From: a virus
DNA: 40,769 nt
Strand: one strand, 5' to 3'
Virus record (IMG/VR): IMGVR_UViG_3300008110_007883
Location: 1-40,769 of that record
Of this stretch, positions 1 to 7,754 are shown one piece after another; position 1 is the first letter of the stretch; each line of letters opens with the position of its first letter. The notes beneath the pieces were generated by a model, which saw nothing but the letters and a program-made list of their open reading frames with translations, did not search any database and was not told the DNA's origin. A program made the translations under genes and the position numbers.

Positions 1-1254
1 GCATATTTGCGATTAGGATCTGAGCAATGTGAAGAAACAGAAACTCTTCAGATGATTAATGATATGATTTCTAAGACTGTTCATAATAAAAACAATCATG
101 AATTTTCTTTATTGTATAATGGATTTACAGAAAAGAACTTTGGAAAGAAGCTACAAAAGTACAGACCATCAATTAAAAATATTCATGCGGACTCTGGCGG
201 GTTGCAGATTATTACTCGAGGTCTACAAAATACTCCAGAAACTCGTAATAAGGTTTATGAGAATCAAGCAACATACGCAGACATTGGAATGGCATTTGAT
301 GAGATTCCTGTAAAGTCTACATCTGCAAGTGGAGTATCAGCAAAGATTGATACTAAGCGCAGATATGTTGACATGGAAAATTTTGAAACATACGCAAGAC
401 AAACAGGTAAGAATGTACGAGATCAAATTCAAAAGTTTGATTCTATGAAAAGTAAGTGTCGCCCTTTTATTATTCTGCAAGGTTCCGGTGCAGATACTTA
501 TAAACTGTGGGCAGAATATTTACTAGATGAGGTTCCAAAAGAATTGCATAGTCGTATTGGTGGTGTTGCTATGGGATCAGCTGCTCTTGGTATGGGTCCA
601 CTTGAAGATGTTAAACGAGCATTTTATGTTAATGCTGTTCCCTTTGATAGACCATTTCATTTGCACGTATTGGGAGTAGGTGCACTAAAGCGCATTTTGC
701 CTTATTTGTTATTTAGCCAAACTGGTCTATATGACGGCATTGATATTTCATATGACTCTACTACACATTCTATGTCTTTAGATAATGGATTGTTTTATTT
801 CTCGCACAGTAAGAAAAGTACACCTGCAGACTACGGCGGATCATCGGTTAAGATGGGTAGACCATTTTCAAATATCTATAGAACAGTAACAACTGAAATT
901 AATAATGTCTGCGACACTGATTATACTCCAGAACAATTTCATAAGTTAATGAATATTAGTGTTGGAGAATATATAGAAAAGGGCGGCAATTTTAAAGACA
1001 TTATGGAAGCACGCCTTAGTTTCATTTTAACTAATGTACATAATTTTACAAGAGATGTTTCTACATTAATGAATTCCAAAGAAGAATTTTTGCGATTCTG
1101 TAGAGAAAAAAATTGTGAAAACGAATATGCTACATTATTCGATGTAAAAAATACTGATGACTTTTTATACTGGGAAAAACACGTTGGCAAGTTTATGGAC
1201 TCTGAACCTGTTAACGCTGTAGCTCCTTCTTCACTTGAGGACTTATTCGCATGA
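1..1254 (+). CDS. dpdA: DpdA/TGT-like 7-deazaguanine transglycosylase (5' partial)
   Basis: TRNA-guanine-transglycosylase superfamily protein, most likely the phage DpdA type that exchanges guanine in DNA for a preQ0-derived 7-deazaguanine. The frame is open to base 1, so the true start lies upstream; the TTG at 7 is probably internal (417 residues visible). Counting from that TTG, an HADSGG motif (Asp62) matches the conserved DSGG of TGT enzymes. GID-x3-DSTTH (Asp246, Asp250) fits the catalytic-Asp region as seen in DpdA-like proteins. I do not see the C-terminal CxC-type zinc cluster of bacterial tRNA-specific TGT, which favours DpdA over a queuosine tRNA enzyme. The stop overlaps the next start by 4 bases (ATGA), and a QueD homologue lies 2.7 kb downstream. 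DpdA versus a tRNA-acting TGT is inference from context and motif style. Confidence 0.75.
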   Translation, partial: AYLRLGSEQCEETETLQMINDMISKTVHNKNNHEFSLLYNGFTEKNFGKKLQKYRPSIKNIHADSGGLQIITRGLQNTPETRNKVYENQATYADIGMAFDEIPVKSTSASGVSAKIDTKRRYVDMENFETYARQTGKNVRDQIQKFDSMKSKCRPFIILQGSGADTYKLWAEYLLDEVPKELHSRIGGVAMGSAALGMGPLEDVKRAFYVNAVPFDRPFHLHVLGVGALKRILPYLLFSQTGLYDGIDISYDSTTHSMSLDNGLFYFSHSKKSTPADYGGSSVKMGRPFSNIYRTVTTEINNVCDTDYTPEQFHKLMNISVGEYIEKGGNFKDIMEARLSFILTNVHNFTRDVSTLMNSKEEFLRFCREKNCENEYATLFDVKNTDDFLYWEKHVGKFMDSEPVNAVAPSSLEDLFA

Positions 1255-1715
1255 CAACAATAAACGCAGACGCAGGAACTTTTAAAATTGTAGACTCCCT
1301 TATGAACAAAATTGGATATCGCACTACCAAAAACAGAAGTTTTATTTGGGTAACTTTTCGGAAAGAAGGTATTCACAAATATCCTGCAGCAGCAACTGAT
1401 CCTAAATTAGCTACTGGAGATTGGTTGGATGTTTCTTTCTTAGGAACACCTCATAGACATATTTTTCATTTTAGAGTAGAGATGGAAGTATTTCATGATG
1501 ATAGAGATGTTGAATTTATCCAAGCTAAACGTATTATGGAGCGTTGGTATTCTGATGGCACAATACAATTAGATTTTAAATCTTGCGAAATGATGGCAAG
1601 AGATTTATATGATAAACTTATTGCAACTTGGCCTGATAGAGATTATATTATTGAAGTATCAGAAGATGGCGAGAACGGATGCAGAATGTATTTTGAAGGA
1701 GTAAAAAATGTCTAA
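1251..1715 (+). CDS. Conserved phage protein, possible T-fold (QueD/PTPS-like) relative
   Basis: 154 residues, translationally coupled to the transglycosylase upstream (ATGA overlap) and overlapping the glycosyltransferase downstream by 8 bases. The C-terminal half has a PTPS/QueD-like rhythm: an HRHIFHF strand near residues 67-73, a long helix segment, then KSCEMMARDLYDKL and a final strand with VSEDGENG. This resembles the helix plus Glu-bearing strand at the end of T-fold pterin enzymes. The N-terminal CxxxHGH zinc/catalytic motif of genuine QueD is absent, so if it is a T-fold protein it is probably not a standard 6-carboxytetrahydropterin synthase. Its position beside a DpdA-like gene suggests a role in deazaguanine chemistry. 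The fold assignment is by eye and tentative. Confidence 0.45.
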   Translation: MTTINADAGTFKIVDSLMNKIGYRTTKNRSFIWVTFRKEGIHKYPAAATDPKLATGDWLDVSFLGTPHRHIFHFRVEMEVFHDDRDVEFIQAKRIMERWYSDGTIQLDFKSCEMMARDLYDKLIATWPDRDYIIEVSEDGENGCRMYFEGVKNV

Positions 1716-2877
1716 GTTATATTATATGGGGTTGGAGCCCTATGAAGGTAGATATACTTTGCAGTTACAGCAATGGAGCGAGGATGCTTTCAAACGTCGA
1801 GGTATTGATTATGAAATAATTCATGGTGAAACTCTAGATGATTCGAAAGCAATTGTTACTGGTCAAGTATTAGATGCACATGGGCGTAGTTATTATTCTT
1901 TGACGCAAATGGCAAAGCTTGTTAAGAAAATGAAAGCAGGTGAGATTACCTGGGAAGATACTATTTTCTTTGAAGATATGTTTACTCCCGGTATGGAAGT
2001 ATTGCCATATATTATGGATCAATTGCCTTGGGAATATCAACCTCGAGTATTTGTTCGTTGTTTAGCTCAAACAATTGACCCCGATGATTTCCTTCATGTA
2101 TGGGATATGCAAGAATGGATGGCACACTATGAAAAGATGACCGATCACTTTGTTACAGGAGTTCTTGCTTCAAATGAAGAAATGGTTGCCCATATTAAAA
2201 TTGCAGGCTGGAAGGCTCCAATTTATAATATTTCTGGATTGGCATTTGATAAAGATGAAGTCCAAAGTCGAGTGAAGGAAATTAAACCTTTTATTAATCG
2301 TAAGAAGCGAGTAGTTTTTGCTGCTAGATTTGATCAAGAAAAGCAACCAGATTTCTTTATGGACTTGATTGAACGATATGGACAAAATCACAGAGATGTA
2401 GAATTTGCTGTTCTATCAGGCGGACCATTACGTAGTAACGACCAAAAGTATATAGATCGTGCAAGAGAATTAGAAAAGACTGCCAATTTTAAAATCTATG
2501 AAAATCTTAAAAAGAACGAATACTACTGTCTGTTAGCAGATTCTAGAGTATTGTTTAATTGTGCTTTGCAGGATTGGGTAAGTAATACTGCATCAGAGGC
2601 AGATGCGTTAGGTACAAATTGTTTGTATCCCGCGTATAGATCATTCCCCGAAACATTTGCAAATGATGCAGAATGTTTATATATTCCTTGGTCAATGGAT
2701 GATGCTTGTGAAAAATTAGATAAACTATTAGTCGCCCCTAGAAAAAGAATGGGTCAATTATCTAATTGGACAACTGGCACAATTGATAGATGTTTAGACA
2801 TTATGTTTGAAGAAAATTATCATTGGCATCGTGGATCTAAGGATTATAGAAATTATGTCTCAGAAACAAAATACTAA
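1708..2877 (+). CDS. GT4-type (GT-B fold) glycosyltransferase
   Basis: 389-residue glycosyltransferase. The C-terminal half carries the GT4 hallmark at the start of the donor-binding domain (KRVVFAARFDQEKQPDFF, about residues 194-211), followed by a region ending in TASEADALGTNCLYP, equivalent to the E-x7-E area that contacts the nucleotide-sugar. The N-terminal half is an acceptor domain with no recognisable specificity motif. It lies between a DpdA-like gene and a GalE-like epimerase whose start it overlaps by 23 bases, so donor synthesis and transfer may be linked. No membrane segment or signal peptide is visible, consistent with a cytosolic acceptor such as DNA or a lipid-linked sugar. 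Family call is good; acceptor unknown. Confidence 0.72.
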   Translation: MSKLYYMGLEPYEGRYTLQLQQWSEDAFKRRGIDYEIIHGETLDDSKAIVTGQVLDAHGRSYYSLTQMAKLVKKMKAGEITWEDTIFFEDMFTPGMEVLPYIMDQLPWEYQPRVFVRCLAQTIDPDDFLHVWDMQEWMAHYEKMTDHFVTGVLASNEEMVAHIKIAGWKAPIYNISGLAFDKDEVQSRVKEIKPFINRKKRVVFAARFDQEKQPDFFMDLIERYGQNHRDVEFAVLSGGPLRSNDQKYIDRARELEKTANFKIYENLKKNEYYCLLADSRVLFNCALQDWVSNTASEADALGTNCLYPAYRSFPETFANDAECLYIPWSMDDACEKLDKLLVAPRKRMGQLSNWTTGTIDRCLDIMFEENYHWHRGSKDYRNYVSETKY

Positions 2878-3886
2878 AACAGTAATTGTTACAGGAGCCG
2901 CCGGTTATATCGGTGGTTCTATTTGTATTGAATTAAAGAAACAGGGATATAAAGTAATAGGTATTGATCGACGCAAATTGCCAGATCATCTAGAACAATA
3001 TGTAGATCAATTTGTTTGCGAATGTTTTACGCATCCTTTTTCTTTAGAACATATTGAAAAAGAACCTATAGGAATTATACATTGTGCTGGCACTAGTTTA
3101 GTTGGTCCTAGTGTAATAAACCCTTGGGAATATTATGATAACAATGTAAGTAAAACTTTAAAGTATTTAGATTACATTCGTAGATGGGCTCCTACAACTA
3201 AATTTATTTTTAGTAGTAGTGCGTCGGTATATGGGCAGCATTCATCAAATCATGCTATTTTTGAAAGCTCTACTACCGCACCTATTTCACCATACGGCGA
3301 ATCTAAATTAATGGTTGAGCAAATATTGCATTCGTTCAATAAAGCTTATAAATTAGATTACGTTTCTTTTAGATACTTCAATGCTTGCGGAGCAGTTGAA
3401 GGCGGCATCCATGGTCAAGAACCAGATGCTACTCACATATTTGCGAAACTGTTTGAAGCAGCTATATCAAATGAACCATTTACTATGTATGGTGCAGACT
3501 ATAATACTAAAGATGGAACTTGTGTTCGAGACTATGTCCATGTTACCGATATTGCGAAAGCGCACATCTTTGCTATTGAGAATAATACCAAAGGGATATA
3601 TAATATAGGATCATTGAAAGGTTATTCAAATCTTCAGATTTATAAAGCAGTAGATGATTATCTAATAAAGAAAAAAAGAATTGATAAAAGTATTGTTATG
3701 CTTGTTGAAAAGGCAAGAGAAGGTGATCCTGCAATACTAATTGCAAATTCTTCAAAGTTAAAACGAGCAACTTCTTGGAAAACAGAAAAAAATCTAAACA
3801 GTATAATTGAAGATTTACATGATTGGTACTATTCAGATACATTCAAGAAAATGCAACAGAGGTCTTCCGACGCTCATCCCTCTTAA
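2855..3886 (+). CDS. GalE-like UDP-sugar 4-epimerase (extended SDR)
   Basis: 343 residues using ATG 2855 (AAGGA about 12 bases upstream); a longer in-frame ATG at 2807 would lie deep inside the preceding gene and lacks support. The N-terminal TGAAGYIGG (residues 13-21) is the NAD-binding glycine motif. SSSASVYG and SPYGESK (Tyr147, Lys151) give the Ser-Tyr-Lys catalytic triad. RYFNACGA and a CVRDYVHVTDIAKAH stretch are typical of UDP-glucose/galactose 4-epimerases. It would interconvert UDP-hexoses in the cytosol, supplying the neighbouring GT4 transferase or the glycan cluster further downstream. Substrate (UDP-Glc, UDP-GlcNAc or a uronate) cannot be read from the sequence. Confidence 0.82.
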   Translation: MSQKQNTKTVIVTGAAGYIGGSICIELKKQGYKVIGIDRRKLPDHLEQYVDQFVCECFTHPFSLEHIEKEPIGIIHCAGTSLVGPSVINPWEYYDNNVSKTLKYLDYIRRWAPTTKFIFSSSASVYGQHSSNHAIFESSTTAPISPYGESKLMVEQILHSFNKAYKLDYVSFRYFNACGAVEGGIHGQEPDATHIFAKLFEAAISNEPFTMYGADYNTKDGTCVRDYVHVTDIAKAHIFAIENNTKGIYNIGSLKGYSNLQIYKAVDDYLIKKKRIDKSIVMLVEKAREGDPAILIANSSKLKRATSWKTEKNLNSIIEDLHDWYYSDTFKKMQQRSSDAHPS

Positions 3887-3927
3887 AATATTCTGCGTGT
3901 CATCAAACTTACTCGAGGAGGCAAGAG

Positions 3928-4407
3928 ATGGCAAAATATATCTCAACTAAAACTTATAAACAAATTGGACCGGTAGCATATAGACAATGGAGAGCAGACA
4001 GTCATTGTAATTTAATTCATGGTTATGCTTTATCATTTCATTTTGAATTCGAATGTGATACTTTAGATGCTCGCAATTGGTGTATGGACTTTGGTGGTCT
4101 TAAACCCTTAAAAGGACATCTAGAAGATTGGTTCGATCACACATTACTTGTAGCACAAGATGATCCTATGCGAGAACATCTTTTGGAACTAGGTAAACTT
4201 AAACTTGCGAAAATAACAGAGGTGGAGAAAACAGGTTGTGAAGGTATTGCTAATTTTTTGTATGAGTATGTTAACACTATCTTCTTGCCTGCATATGGCA
4301 AATCCGAAGCAGATAGAATCTGGTGTTGCAAGGTTGAAGTACGAGAGACCGATGCGAATATGGCAATGAGGGTCGGTCATCGTGAAGACAATGAATTCGT
4401 GGATTAA
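3928..4407 (+). CDS. queD: QueD homologue, 6-carboxytetrahydropterin synthase family
   Basis: 159 residues from ATG 3928, chosen for the GAGGAG ribosome site 7 bases upstream; the longer frame from 3823 overlaps galE. QueD converts dihydroneopterin triphosphate to 6-carboxytetrahydropterin on the route to preQ0, the precursor of 7-deazaguanine bases. The N-terminal segment reads RQWRADSHCNLIHGY. Cys27 and His31 fall at the positions of E. coli QueD Cys27 and His31, but the third position of HGH is Tyr33, and the first zinc His is replaced or moved (candidate His26). The C-terminal VEVRET matches the conserved Glu strand. It completes a deazaguanine module with the DpdA-like gene; QueE, QueC and FolE are not in the window. 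The altered metal site leaves some doubt about identical chemistry. Confidence 0.75.
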   Translation: MAKYISTKTYKQIGPVAYRQWRADSHCNLIHGYALSFHFEFECDTLDARNWCMDFGGLKPLKGHLEDWFDHTLLVAQDDPMREHLLELGKLKLAKITEVEKTGCEGIANFLYEYVNTIFLPAYGKSEADRIWCCKVEVRETDANMAMRVGHREDNEFVD

Positions 4408-4525
4408 TGAATTTTTATATTCAGTGGACTGTGGTATTAACGCAGTCCCTGTTTTAATTTGTTCTTTTATTATTGAGTTAGCATTTGTAATTTTTATGGT
4501 GGGTTCAATATGCAGTGGTTTTTAA
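4391..4525 (+). CDS. Possible 44-residue membrane micro-protein
   Basis: A short frame overlaps the last 17 bases of queD and the first 16 bases of the cupin gene, filling the otherwise non-coding gap. It encodes 44 residues with a hydrophobic stretch at about 19-40 (AVPVLICSFIIELAFVIFMV) suited to one transmembrane helix. The overlapping arrangement is what one expects of a coupled phage gene. The ribosome site is weak, and an inverted repeat with a downstream T-run occupies the same bases, so the region may instead be a terminator. Confidence 0.35.
   Translation: MNSWINEFLYSVDCGINAVPVLICSFIIELAFVIFMVGSICSGF
4426..4455 (+). terminator. Possible hairpin terminator after queD
   Basis: GGACTG (4426-4431) and CAGTCC (4443-4448) form a 6-bp stem with an 11-base loop, followed by CTGTTTTAATTT. 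The position just after the queD stop suits an intrinsic terminator, but the stem is short and the T-run interrupted. The same bases can be read as a micro-protein gene. Confidence 0.35.
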
Positions 4526-4968
4526 AGGCTTTAGACAAGCTAGGTAGAAAAAGAATTATCATGGACAGGGTAAACAATGACCCCTATCTTGAACGATACT
4601 ATCTTTTCCTGAAAGATAGAAAACGGTTTCCGTTTAACATATTCCTGCATAAATTTTTAAAGGGCGATCCTGACGATGTTCATGATCATCCGTGGCCTTA
4701 TGCTACCTTAATTTTGAAGGGCGGTTATTGGGAATGGATTCCGCAATTTAATGCGAAAGGAGAAAAAATTAATGAAATTGCTGCTTGGAGGAAACCTGGG
4801 CATTTTCGTACTTGTGCTGCTAATAGTTATCATCGCATTGAGTTAGATCCTAATGTAGAAACATGGACATTGTTTATGCCAGGTAAACATAAAAGAGATT
4901 GGGGCTTCTTAGTTAAGAACAAATGGATTCAAAATGAAGAATATTTGAAATCTAAATATCAGGGGTAA
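4510..4968 (+). CDS. Cupin-fold protein of unknown function
   Basis: 152 residues. A cupin-like core is suggested by VHDHPWPYATLILKGGYWEW (His58, His60) and a second His-bearing strand NSYHRIEL (His108), with His98 nearby; these are candidate metal ligands of a double-stranded beta-helix. Many phages carry similar small cupin proteins without known substrate. It starts inside the end of the possible micro-protein and stops 1 base before the gp47 start, so it is probably co-transcribed with the recombination nuclease genes. No signal peptide. The fold call is moderate; no function can be assigned. Confidence 0.5.
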   Translation: MQWFLKALDKLGRKRIIMDRVNNDPYLERYYLFLKDRKRFPFNIFLHKFLKGDPDDVHDHPWPYATLILKGGYWEWIPQFNAKGEKINEIAAWRKPGHFRTCAANSYHRIELDPNVETWTLFMPGKHKRDWGFLVKNKWIQNEEYLKSKYQG

Positions 4969-4969
4969 T

Positions 4970-6034
4970 ATGAAAATAGCATTAGTTACAGATACTCACT
5001 TTGGGGCAAGATCAGACTCCCAACAATTTGATGCATACTTTAAAAAGTTCTATGATGATATTTTCTTTCCCGAATTAAAAAAGAGAAAAATTAATCAAAT
5101 TATTCATTTAGGTGATTGTTTTGATCGCAGAAAATATATCAATTTTAATTCGTTAAAATCTTGTAGATCATATTTCTTTGAAGAAGCCTACAATCGCGAT
5201 ATTGATATAGATATGATTGTTGGTAATCATGATACATTTTTTAAAAATACAAATGATGTAAATTCGCCGAATCTGCTATTGGGGGAATATTCGAATCTAA
5301 CTACCTATGATAAAGCAGATATTATTACCTATGACAATCTAAATATTTTATTGATGCCCTGGATATGTGCTGACAATTGGGAACATTCTTTACAGCTAAT
5401 TAAATCTGGCGCATCCAAAGTATGTTTTGGTCATTTGGAACTTGCTGGGTTTGTGATGTTTAAAGGACAAGAAACTCATATTGATAATTCGGGAATGGAC
5501 CCTAGTTTTTTTAAAGACTACGATCTTGTCTGCTCAGGACATTTTCACCACAAGCATAGTAAAGGACATATCAAATATATTGGCAATCCATATCAATTAT
5601 TCTGGAATGACTATGAGGATGAAAGAGGGTTTCATATTTTTGATACAAAGACACTGGAATTAGAATTCATTAAGAATCCCTATACTATATTTGAAAAGTA
5701 TTACTATGATGATGAAAAAAATGATCCTAGTTCTGTAGACACTAGCATTTTTACTAATAAGTTGTTAAAATTAATAGTTGTTAATAAAAAAGATTACTAT
5801 AAATTTGATAAGTTTGTAGAGGCATTGTATAAAGAGAATCCAATTGAATTAAAAATTATTGAAGATTTTTCTGAGTTTGAATCTGAGGCTATTGATGAAA
5901 ATATAGACTTAGAAGATACTATGACTTTATTAACTAATTATGTAGATGGTGTAGAGACAGATGCCGATAAAGACAAACTAAAAAGCATTCTCAAAACTCT
6001 ATACGTTGAAGCACAGAACTACGAGGACGCATGA
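4970..6034 (+). CDS. 47: gp47 recombination endonuclease subunit (Mre11/SbcD-like)
   Basis: 354-residue calcineurin-type phosphoesterase, close in length to T4 gp47 (339). Metal-binding motifs occur in order: DTHFG (Asp8, His10), HLGDCFDRR (Asp49), VGNHDTF (Asn86, His87), GHLELAGF, and CSGHFHHKHS. In T4 the gp46/gp47 complex resects DNA ends for recombination-dependent replication and helps degrade host DNA. The stop codon overlaps the gp46 start by 4 bases, the usual coupled order 47-46. Acts in the cytoplasm with gp46, feeding single-stranded DNA to UvsX, whose gene is near the other end of the window. Confidence 0.95.
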   Translation: MKIALVTDTHFGARSDSQQFDAYFKKFYDDIFFPELKKRKINQIIHLGDCFDRRKYINFNSLKSCRSYFFEEAYNRDIDIDMIVGNHDTFFKNTNDVNSPNLLLGEYSNLTTYDKADIITYDNLNILLMPWICADNWEHSLQLIKSGASKVCFGHLELAGFVMFKGQETHIDNSGMDPSFFKDYDLVCSGHFHHKHSKGHIKYIGNPYQLFWNDYEDERGFHIFDTKTLELEFIKNPYTIFEKYYYDDEKNDPSSVDTSIFTNKLLKLIVVNKKDYYKFDKFVEALYKENPIELKIIEDFSEFESEAIDENIDLEDTMTLLTNYVDGVETDADKDKLKSILKTLYVEAQNYEDA

Positions 6035-7746
6035 TAAAATTTACAAACATCAAATGGAAAAACTTTTTATCTACCGGTGCTCAGTTTACTGAAGTAAAAC
6101 TAAATAAAATATCTACTACTTTAATCGTAGGAGAAAACGGTGCGGGCAAAAGTACTATTCTAGATGCCATATGTTTTGTACTATTCAATAAGCCATTCAG
6201 AAGTATCAATAAGCCTCAGTTGATGAATAGTATCAACGGCAAAAATTTAGAAGTACACTTAGAATTTAGTATCGGTAAAAAAGATTACAGAATTGTACGA
6301 GGAATAAAACCTACTATTTTTGAAATCTATGTAGATGGCGTATTACTTAATCAAGATGCTGCCGCAAGAGATTATCAAAAATATCTTGAAGACGGTATTC
6401 TAAAACTAAATTATAAATCATTCACTCAAATTGTTATTTTAGGTAGTGCATCTTTTACTCCTTTTATGCAATTGCCTGTATCTCATAGACGAGAAATTAT
6501 TGAGGATATTTTAGATATCCAAATTTTCACGGTTATGAATTCTGTACTAAAAGATAAACAGGCAGAAATAAAAACCAAAATAACAGAATTAGATACTGCA
6601 ATTGACCTTGGTAAAAACAAAGTTAAACTGCAACAACAGTATATTGTTAATCTTGAGAATGATAAGCAGAAGAAAGTTGAAGATGTACAAAAACGAATAC
6701 TTGAAACGACTGATGAGATATCACAGCTTAATGCCAGAATCTTTTCAGAAAAGGAAACAGAAGCTAATCTCAAATCCTCGATTTCGGACTCAGTTGAGAA
6801 ACGTAACAAGCGTACGGAAATGGGAAATCTTATTAGAAAACTTTCCGAACGAATTACGTCGCATGAAAATAGCAAACAATTTTACGTCGAACATGACGTA
6901 TGCCCGACATGTAGCCAAGGTCTTCATGATGATCACAAACACTCCGCTATCTCACTTCATACACACAAACTCGAAGAAATACGGACAGCAGTTCAAACCC
7001 TTACCGTTCAACACAAAGATATCGAAACTAGACTTGATGAGATTGCTGTTATCGAAGAGAAAATATCTGAACATAAGAGCACTATCATCGAACTCAGTGC
7101 ATCAATTATTGCAAGCCAAAACTACATCAATAAGTTACAAGGAGACCTTTCAGGCAGCACTGTTACGGAAACCAATTTGCTCTCAGAAAAGGCAATACTT
7201 AAAGATCTGGCAAAAGACGTGGTACAACACGCCGAGGCAAAAAGCCAAGTTACTGAGGAAAAACACTACCTCGATATCGCGTCTGTACTATTAAAAGATA
7301 CAGGCATTAAAACTAAAATTATTCGACAGTATCTTCCTGTCATTAATAAATTAGTTAACAAGTATTTACAGGCAATGGATTTCTTTTGTCACTTTGAACT
7401 CGACGAAACATTCAATGAAAAAATAAAGTCAAGACATCGTGACGAATTTTCATACGCATCTTTTAGTGAGGGAGAAAAGCAACGAATAGATTTGGCTTTG
7501 CTTTTCACTTGGAGAACTATTGCTAAAATGAAAAATTGTGCTAGCACAAACATCTTGTTACTTGATGAAGTATTTGATTCTTCTTTGGATGTTAACGGAA
7601 CAGACTATGTAATGAATCTAATAAATACTCTAGGAGAAGAGACTAATGTATTCGTCATTAGTCATAAAGGAGACCTTCTATTTGATAAATTTAGAAGTGT
7701 TATTAAATTTGAAAAGAATCAGAATTTTTCGAGAATTGCAACTTAA
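6031..7746 (+). CDS. 46: gp46 recombination endonuclease subunit (Rad50/SbcC-like ATPase)
   Basis: 571 residues, near the T4 gp46 size. Walker A GENGAGKST at about residues 34-42. A long coiled-coil runs from about 180 to 430, with the zinc hook CPTC (Cys291, Cys294) at its apex. The ABC signature SFSEGEKQR lies near 476-484, Walker B ILLLDE near 508-513, and the VISHK H-loop follows. Two subunits dimerise by the hook and drive ATP-dependent opening of DNA ends for gp47. Codons in the coiled-coil part (about 6690-7310) look richer in C-ending and CG-containing triplets than the flanks, which may reflect recombination; this is an impression, not a measurement. Confidence 0.95.
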   Translation: MIKFTNIKWKNFLSTGAQFTEVKLNKISTTLIVGENGAGKSTILDAICFVLFNKPFRSINKPQLMNSINGKNLEVHLEFSIGKKDYRIVRGIKPTIFEIYVDGVLLNQDAAARDYQKYLEDGILKLNYKSFTQIVILGSASFTPFMQLPVSHRREIIEDILDIQIFTVMNSVLKDKQAEIKTKITELDTAIDLGKNKVKLQQQYIVNLENDKQKKVEDVQKRILETTDEISQLNARIFSEKETEANLKSSISDSVEKRNKRTEMGNLIRKLSERITSHENSKQFYVEHDVCPTCSQGLHDDHKHSAISLHTHKLEEIRTAVQTLTVQHKDIETRLDEIAVIEEKISEHKSTIIELSASIIASQNYINKLQGDLSGSTVTETNLLSEKAILKDLAKDVVQHAEAKSQVTEEKHYLDIASVLLKDTGIKTKIIRQYLPVINKLVNKYLQAMDFFCHFELDETFNEKIKSRHRDEFSYASFSEGEKQRIDLALLFTWRTIAKMKNCASTNILLLDEVFDSSLDVNGTDYVMNLINTLGEETNVFVISHKGDLLFDKFRSVIKFEKNQNFSRIAT

Positions 7747-7754
7747 GGATTATT

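Noticed and set aside
939-1376. 145-residue minus-strand open frame
   Set aside because: Lies antisense across the end of the transglycosylase gene and the start of the next gene, both of which have clear protein patterns; no ribosome site or family motif.
2807-2854. Longer N-terminus for the GalE-like protein
   Set aside because: Would lie wholly inside the GT4 gene; ATG 2855 places the TGAAGYIGG motif at the usual distance from the start.
6602-7294. 230-residue plus-strand frame inside gp46
   Set aside because: Another frame of the gp46 coiled-coil; gp46 itself carries the zinc hook and ABC motifs across this stretch.
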